A stretch of 64,000 nt of DNA. It comes from Pseudaquidulcibacter sp964443435. Lineage in GTDB: Bacteria; Pseudomonadota; Alphaproteobacteria; Caulobacterales; Aquidulcibacteraceae. Location of the stretch: the NCBI GenBank assembly GCA_964443435.1, contig CAYUCW010000002.1:12967-76966 (forward strand), written 5' to 3'. The translations under genes and the position numbers were made by a program. Of this stretch, positions 60,076 through 64,000 are shown in pieces. The notes below the pieces were generated by a model that saw nothing but the letters and a program-made list of their open reading frames with translations, made no database searches and was not told the DNA's origin. Numbering within the stretch: the stretch's first letter is position 1; the number at the start of each line of letters is the position of its first letter.

Positions 60076-61344
60076 ATGCAAAGACGTAATTTTATATTAG
60101 CAAGTTTAAGTGGCGCGGCATTATTGCAATCAAGCGGCGCATTTGCGGCGGGTATAAAAACCGCAAAGTCTAAAGCAGTAAAGCCTCTTAGTGATAGACA
60201 GTTTTATGCTAATCTTTTGCAAAAAATTGCCGAGCCGGTTTTATCAAATTTATCGCAAGGCACGTTTAAAGCAAATTTTCCAATTGAGCTTTCACCAATA
60301 TGGGATGGGCGACCTAAAAATTATGCATATTTAGAAACTTATGGCCGTCTAATTTCGGGTCTTGCACCCTGGCTTGCACTTGAAGATACAAGCACTGAAG
60401 AAGGACTTGTTCGCAAAAAATTACGCGATTATGCGCTTGCTTCATATGAAAATTCAGTAAATCCAACAGGTCCAGATTATTTTTTATGGCGTGGCGGACA
60501 AGCACTTGTTGATTCGGCTTATTATACAAATGCATTAATACGTGCGCCTAAACAATTATGGGAACCGCTTTCAAAAGATACAAAGACAAGAATTGTAACT
60601 GAGATTAAGAGCTTAAGAAAAGTTTCCCCGCCTTATACAAACTGGTTATTATTCGCGTCAATGAATGAAGCATTCTTGCTTATGGTTGGCGAAGATTATG
60701 ACCCAATGCGCGTAGATCTTACCCTGAAAAAAATGGAAGAATGGTATGTGGGTGATGGTTGGATTGCGGACGGTCAAAAATTTCATTTTGATTATTATAA
60801 TTCATTCGTAATGTATCCAATGATAATTACAATATTAGAAATTTTGGTAAAATATAACGCCAGATTCAATAATCTAAAGCCAGTTGAAGAATTAGCAAAA
60901 TGGCAAAAGCGTATGCAAAGATATTGCGAACATTTGGAAAGATTAATTTCACCAACAGGAAGTTTTCCAACAATTGGAAGAAGTTTAACTTATAGAACGG
61001 CTGCATTTCAACCACTTGCTTTACTGGCATTGAAAAAGCAATTGCCTGCAAAGCTTAGTGAAGGGCAAGTAAGGGGCGCGCTTAATGCAGTGCACCGCGC
61101 GGTATTCAAAGATAATGGTAATTTCACAAAGGATGGTTACTTAAATCTGGGATTTGTTGGGGCAAATCCAAATCTTGCCGATAGATATTCAAATAATGGA
61201 AGCATGTATATAACTACGGAAAGCTTCCTTATGCTTGGATTGCCTGAAAATGATAGCTTCTGGACAGTGCCTGAAGAGGCTTGGACGCAAAAGAAAGCCT
61301 TTGAAGGCAAAGACTTCCCAAGGGACTATGCCGTAGATTATTAA
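60076..61344 (+). CDS. DUF2264 exported protein
   Basis: 422 residues with a signal peptide (MQRRNFILASLSGAALLQSSGAFA). ELSPIWDGRPKNYAYLETYGRLISGLAPWLAL, SYENSVNPTGPDYFLWRGGQALVDSAYYTNALI and WYVGDGWIADGQKFHFDYYNSFVMYPM are DUF2264, an alpha/alpha-toroid family thought to act on glycans. An RR pair near the start is not followed by a full Tat consensus. AGAGGA precedes the ATG. Sugar substrate unknown. Confidence 0.85.
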   Translation: MQRRNFILASLSGAALLQSSGAFAAGIKTAKSKAVKPLSDRQFYANLLQKIAEPVLSNLSQGTFKANFPIELSPIWDGRPKNYAYLETYGRLISGLAPWLALEDTSTEEGLVRKKLRDYALASYENSVNPTGPDYFLWRGGQALVDSAYYTNALIRAPKQLWEPLSKDTKTRIVTEIKSLRKVSPPYTNWLLFASMNEAFLLMVGEDYDPMRVDLTLKKMEEWYVGDGWIADGQKFHFDYYNSFVMYPMIITILEILVKYNARFNNLKPVEELAKWQKRMQRYCEHLERLISPTGSFPTIGRSLTYRTAAFQPLALLALKKQLPAKLSEGQVRGALNAVHRAVFKDNGNFTKDGYLNLGFVGANPNLADRYSNNGSMYITTESFLMLGLPENDSFWTVPEEAWTQKKAFEGKDFPRDYAVDY

Positions 61345-61366
61345 TAATCTAAGTAAATTAAGGGAA

Positions 61367-61774
61367 TTATCTTATTGTACGGCAAGAAGCGGCGCTTCCT
61401 GCATTAACAATCCTTGTATAATTTCCTTGCTTTACAGAATGGCTAGTAGTTTCTTCACAGGCATTGCCTTTTTTACGAACCCAATGGCCGTCAACGCATA
61501 CATTGCCTTCAGAAGATTTATAACATCTTGGCTCTATATAGCGCCAATTTCCGTCATTTGGTAAATTTGTAATATATCCATAGGCATTTGGCGCAGCTTC
61601 TTGGCCATTTGCGCCAAATCTAGTTTCGCCTTTAATACTTGGCGCAGGGCTAATATTCGCACTATTGACCTTAGTATATGTCTGTGCATTCGCATGACTT
61701 ATGCTGAAGTTCAAAATAACACTAAATATAAACAATAAAACTATATTTAAATTTTTTTTGACAGAATTCTTCAT
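61367..61774 (-). CDS. Small exported Cys-rich protein, unknown
   Basis: 135 residues from the ATG at 61774, with AAGGCG 8 bp upstream (an earlier ATG at 61792 is less likely). It has a signal peptide ending ANA-QTY. The mature part contains GETRFGANGQEAAPNAYGYITN, WRYIEPRCYKS, VCVDGHWVRKKGNACEETTSH and a Cys near the end: four Cys, likely two disulfides, in a Trp/Tyr-containing all-beta style region. I recognise no family. It converges on the DUF2264 gene, 22 bp away. Confidence 0.6.
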   Translation of the reverse strand: MKNSVKKNLNIVLLFIFSVILNFSISHANAQTYTKVNSANISPAPSIKGETRFGANGQEAAPNAYGYITNLPNDGNWRYIEPRCYKSSEGNVCVDGHWVRKKGNACEETTSHSVKQGNYTRIVNAGSAASCRTIR

Positions 61775-61953
61775 AACACGCCTTTTCCACATTATTCATA
61801 CAGAAACAGACTTGAATATGCATTATTTTTCCCCAATAGGCAGGTGTAAGCAAAAAAAATCGCAATTTTAAAGAAAATAGTCTTTGCAATTTTTGAAATA
61901 ATTCTTAAGTATTAATAAAATAAAAAATGTAATAACAAACAAGCGGGCTACAA

Positions 61954-62364
61954 ATGGAAATAAAAAAATCTTGGACAATTTCAGAGCTTTCGAATGAATG
62001 CGCTGTTACTCCTCGTACGCTTAGATTTTACGAGTCTAAAGGCATTTTAGAACCTTTACGTAAAGGTCAAAAGCGAATATATAATTATAAAGACAGAGCG
62101 CGATTAATCTTAGTCTTAAGGGGCAAAAGACTAGGTCTGCCGCTTGATGAAATAAAAAGCTTAATGGATTTATATAATCCGAATGATAATGAGGAACAGC
62201 TGCAAGCTTCTTTGAAAAAAGCGCACGAACAGATTGTTTTATTAAATGAAAAGAAAAGAGATATAGAATTAAGTCTTGAACGTATAGAAGAAGAAATAAT
62301 TAACTTAAAAGCATTATTACAAAAGAAAAAAGAAAAACAAGGAAAATCCCAACAGGAGGAATAA
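61954..62364 (+). CDS. MerR-family regulator
   Basis: 136 residues. The N-terminal MerR HTH (WTISELSNECAVTPRTLRFYESKGILEPLRKGQKRIYNYKDRARLILVLRGKRLG, 6-65) is followed by a coiled-coil dimer helix to the end. It has no Cys metal-site, so it is not a metal sensor. Regulators of this kind (LiuR/PsrA-like neighbourhood) control acyl-CoA degradation; here the acyl-CoA dehydrogenase starts at its stop codon. Confidence 0.87.
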   Translation: MEIKKSWTISELSNECAVTPRTLRFYESKGILEPLRKGQKRIYNYKDRARLILVLRGKRLGLPLDEIKSLMDLYNPNDNEEQLQASLKKAHEQIVLLNEKKRDIELSLERIEEEIINLKALLQKKKEKQGKSQQEE

Positions 62365-64000
62365 ATGACATACCAGGCCCCCGTAAATGATACGAAATTT
62401 ATCTTAGACGAAGTTTTAAATATTGATGGGCTTGGGAATATCGGCAATTTTGCCGAATGTACCAAAGAAACGCGTGACCAAATAATTGACGAAATGGCGC
62501 GTTTTACAAATGAAATCCTTGCACCTTTGAATGCAATTGGCGATCACGAAGGTTGTATAAGAAATCCCGACGGAAGCGTGACCACACCAAAAGGCTTTAA
62601 AGACGCTTATAAACAATTTACCGAAATGGGCTGGACTACTATTGGCGCCGATGAAAATTATGGCGGTCAAGGACTTCCGAATATTATTTCAACCGCACTT
62701 GGTGAATATACTTCTTCGGCCAATATGGCATGGGCAATGTATGCTGGCCTTACACACGGCGCATATGCCGCGATTTTGGCGCACGGCTCTGATGTGCAAA
62801 AACAAACCTATCTTCCAAAAATGGTGTCGGGTGAATGGACAGGCACTATGAACCTAACAGAGCCACATTGTGGCACTGATTTAGGTTTATTGCGTACAAA
62901 AGCCGAACCAAATCCTGATGGAACTTATAATATTACTGGTCAAAAAATATTTATTTCCGCCGGTGAGCATGATATGGCGGATAATATTATCCATCTTGTG
63001 CTTGCGCGTGTTACAGGTGCGCCCGAAGGAACAAAAGGCATAAGTCTTTTTATTGTGCCTAAATTTATTCTTAATGATGATGGATCTTTGGGTGAAAAAA
63101 ACCAAGTTTCTTGCGGTAAAATCGAAGAAAAAATGGGTATTCATGGCAATTCAACTTGTGTGATGAATTATGATGGCGCCAAGGGCTTTTTAATCGGCGA
63201 AATTAATAAGGGCCTTAACGCTATGTTCGTGATGATGAATGAAGCGCGCTTGGGGGTTGGCCTTCAGGGGCTTTCGCAATCCGAAGCCGCATATCAATCG
63301 GCGGTTACCTATGCCAAAGACAGAATTCAAGGCCGCTCTTTAACGGGTGCAAAAAATCCTGATAAGCCCGCCGATCCATTAATGGTGCATCCTGATGTAA
63401 GACGTATGCTTATGGATGCCAAAGCCTTTAATGAAGGCGGACGCGCATTTTTATTATGGACGGCTTTACAAGGTGATTTATCACATGTGTCGCCTGATGA
63501 AGCGCAAAAAACCAAATCTGCGGATTTTATGGCTTTACTTACACCAGTGGTAAAAGGCTATCTGACCGATAAAGGCTTCCAAACCGCAGTAAATTGCCAA
63601 CAGGTTTATGGCGGTCATGGCTATATTGAAGAATGGGGCATGAGCCAATACGTAAGGGATGCCCGAATTGCCATGATTTATGAGGGCGCAAATGGCGTAC
63701 AGGCACTTGATTTAGTGGGTCGTAAGCTTGCGCAAAATGGCGGCCGTGCGGTGCAATCTTTCTTTGCCGAGCTTGATGGTTTTATTAAAGAAAATTCAAA
63801 CGTGCCAGAGCTTGCACCATACACTACCGCACTTGCCACCACCAAGGGTCAATTAATGGAAGCGACCATGTGGCTTATGCAAAATGGCATGACTAATTTT
63901 GATAATGCCGGCGCGGCATCTACTGACTATATGCATTTATTTGGCATAACTACGCTTACTTATATGTGGGCATTAATGGCAAAAGCATCGATTGGTAAAG
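62365..64000 (+). CDS. Acyl-CoA dehydrogenase (DmdC/FadE-like, with C-terminal domain), 3' end outside the window
   Basis: 545 codons are inside the window; homologues are about 595. ATG at 62365, directly after the MerR TAA, with AGGAGGA 8 bp upstream. The N-terminal helical domain and the flavin domain contain MNLTEPHCGTDLGLLRTKAEP and ITGQKIFISAGEHDM; further on are EEKMGIHGNSTCVMNYDGA, FNEGGRAFLLW and VNCQQVYGGHGYIEEWGMSQYVRDARIAMIYEGANGVQALDLVGRKL. This long form with the additional C-terminal domain includes the DmdC methylmercaptopropionyl-CoA dehydrogenases, but the substrate is not decided. It would donate electrons to ETF. Confidence 0.9.
   Translation, partial: MTYQAPVNDTKFILDEVLNIDGLGNIGNFAECTKETRDQIIDEMARFTNEILAPLNAIGDHEGCIRNPDGSVTTPKGFKDAYKQFTEMGWTTIGADENYGGQGLPNIISTALGEYTSSANMAWAMYAGLTHGAYAAILAHGSDVQKQTYLPKMVSGEWTGTMNLTEPHCGTDLGLLRTKAEPNPDGTYNITGQKIFISAGEHDMADNIIHLVLARVTGAPEGTKGISLFIVPKFILNDDGSLGEKNQVSCGKIEEKMGIHGNSTCVMNYDGAKGFLIGEINKGLNAMFVMMNEARLGVGLQGLSQSEAAYQSAVTYAKDRIQGRSLTGAKNPDKPADPLMVHPDVRRMLMDAKAFNEGGRAFLLWTALQGDLSHVSPDEAQKTKSADFMALLTPVVKGYLTDKGFQTAVNCQQVYGGHGYIEEWGMSQYVRDARIAMIYEGANGVQALDLVGRKLAQNGGRAVQSFFAELDGFIKENSNVPELAPYTTALATTKGQLMEATMWLMQNGMTNFDNAGAASTDYMHLFGITTLTYMWALMAKASIGK

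Noticed and set aside
1..64000. CRISPR arrays, prophage, insertion sequences, toxin-antitoxin pairs
   Set aside because: No transposase, integrase, phage, Cas or toxin-antitoxin reading frame and no regularly spaced repeat array was seen. The tandem units at 17.5 kb have no spacers.

Overview
The window is a 64 kb piece of an AT-rich alphaproteobacterial chromosome, most likely from a draft or metagenome assembly, because it contains three 100-N scaffold gaps. Lineage markers seen in the sequence are an RcdA/DUF1465 protease-adaptor gene beside a DUF1192 gene, a PodJ-type polar-organiser gene (coiled coil, one membrane helix, Sel1 repeats), a 180-kDa class NAD-glutamate dehydrogenase, two TorF-type porins, MtaB, and class Ia ribonucleotide reductase. 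Together these suggest a dimorphic, polar-dividing relative of Caulobacterales or Hyphomonadaceae, or a neighbouring low-GC order; the assignment is inference. Apart from a rhizobial-type palindrome at one scaffold end, no mobile element, CRISPR array, rRNA or tRNA gene was recognised. Several genes appear to start with TTG.

Layout. 1-9.6 kb: ArnT-like glycosyltransferase (cut by the window edge), dapE-dapB, a TPR/DUF1737 pair, a His-rich COG0523 GTPase, HU, mtaB, PLDc_N protein, rcdA, DUF1192 and a quinone oxidoreductase. 9.7-12.1 kb: a GntR(YtrA)-ABC operon with a 33-codon ORF between ATPase and permease and an operator laid over the -10. 12.1-19.6 kb: M14 peptidase and nrdB, then two oppositely oriented paralogous membrane proteins (permuted papain-like motifs), then nrdA; the two RNR genes are separated and each has its own NrdR-type boxes. 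20-26 kb: a serine-hydrolase-like pseudoenzyme divergent from a free-standing version of its usual N-terminal domain, a GT2 glycosyltransferase, purEK, a diguanylate cyclase, YdcH and a gap-interrupted ubiX. 26-32.7 kb: two TorF porins, two RNA methyltransferases, an OmpA/helix-hairpin-helix pair, a TetR regulator and a FliL-like exported protein. 32.8-40.3 kb: etfBA, DUF1287, GyrI-like, an ArsR-SRPBCC-SRPBCC-RibD_C operon, and argB-nucleotidase-dapD. 40.5-50.5 kb: a membrane-anchored histone-H1-like protein, a DMT exporter, Nfu, an RND efflux system under a divergent TetR promoter, and ppa. 50.5-64 kb: NAD-GDH, AI-2E transporter, podJ, DUF2264 protein, a small exported protein, a MerR regulator and an acyl-CoA dehydrogenase cut by the window edge.

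Working together: dapB, dapD and dapE cover three steps of lysine/diaminopimelate synthesis by the succinylase route; nrdA and nrdB make one enzyme and appear co-regulated through NrdR; the outer-membrane factor, adaptor and permease at 43-50 kb form a tripartite pump; etfBA would accept electrons from acyl-CoA dehydrogenases such as the one at the right edge. The most unusual points are the array of decayed copies of the nrdA 3' end (each ending Cys-Gln-stop), the pair of permuted papain-like proteins lodged between nrdA and nrdB, the catalytically dead hydrolase with its N-domain on the opposite strand, and the roughly 50-residue insertion in the RND permease.
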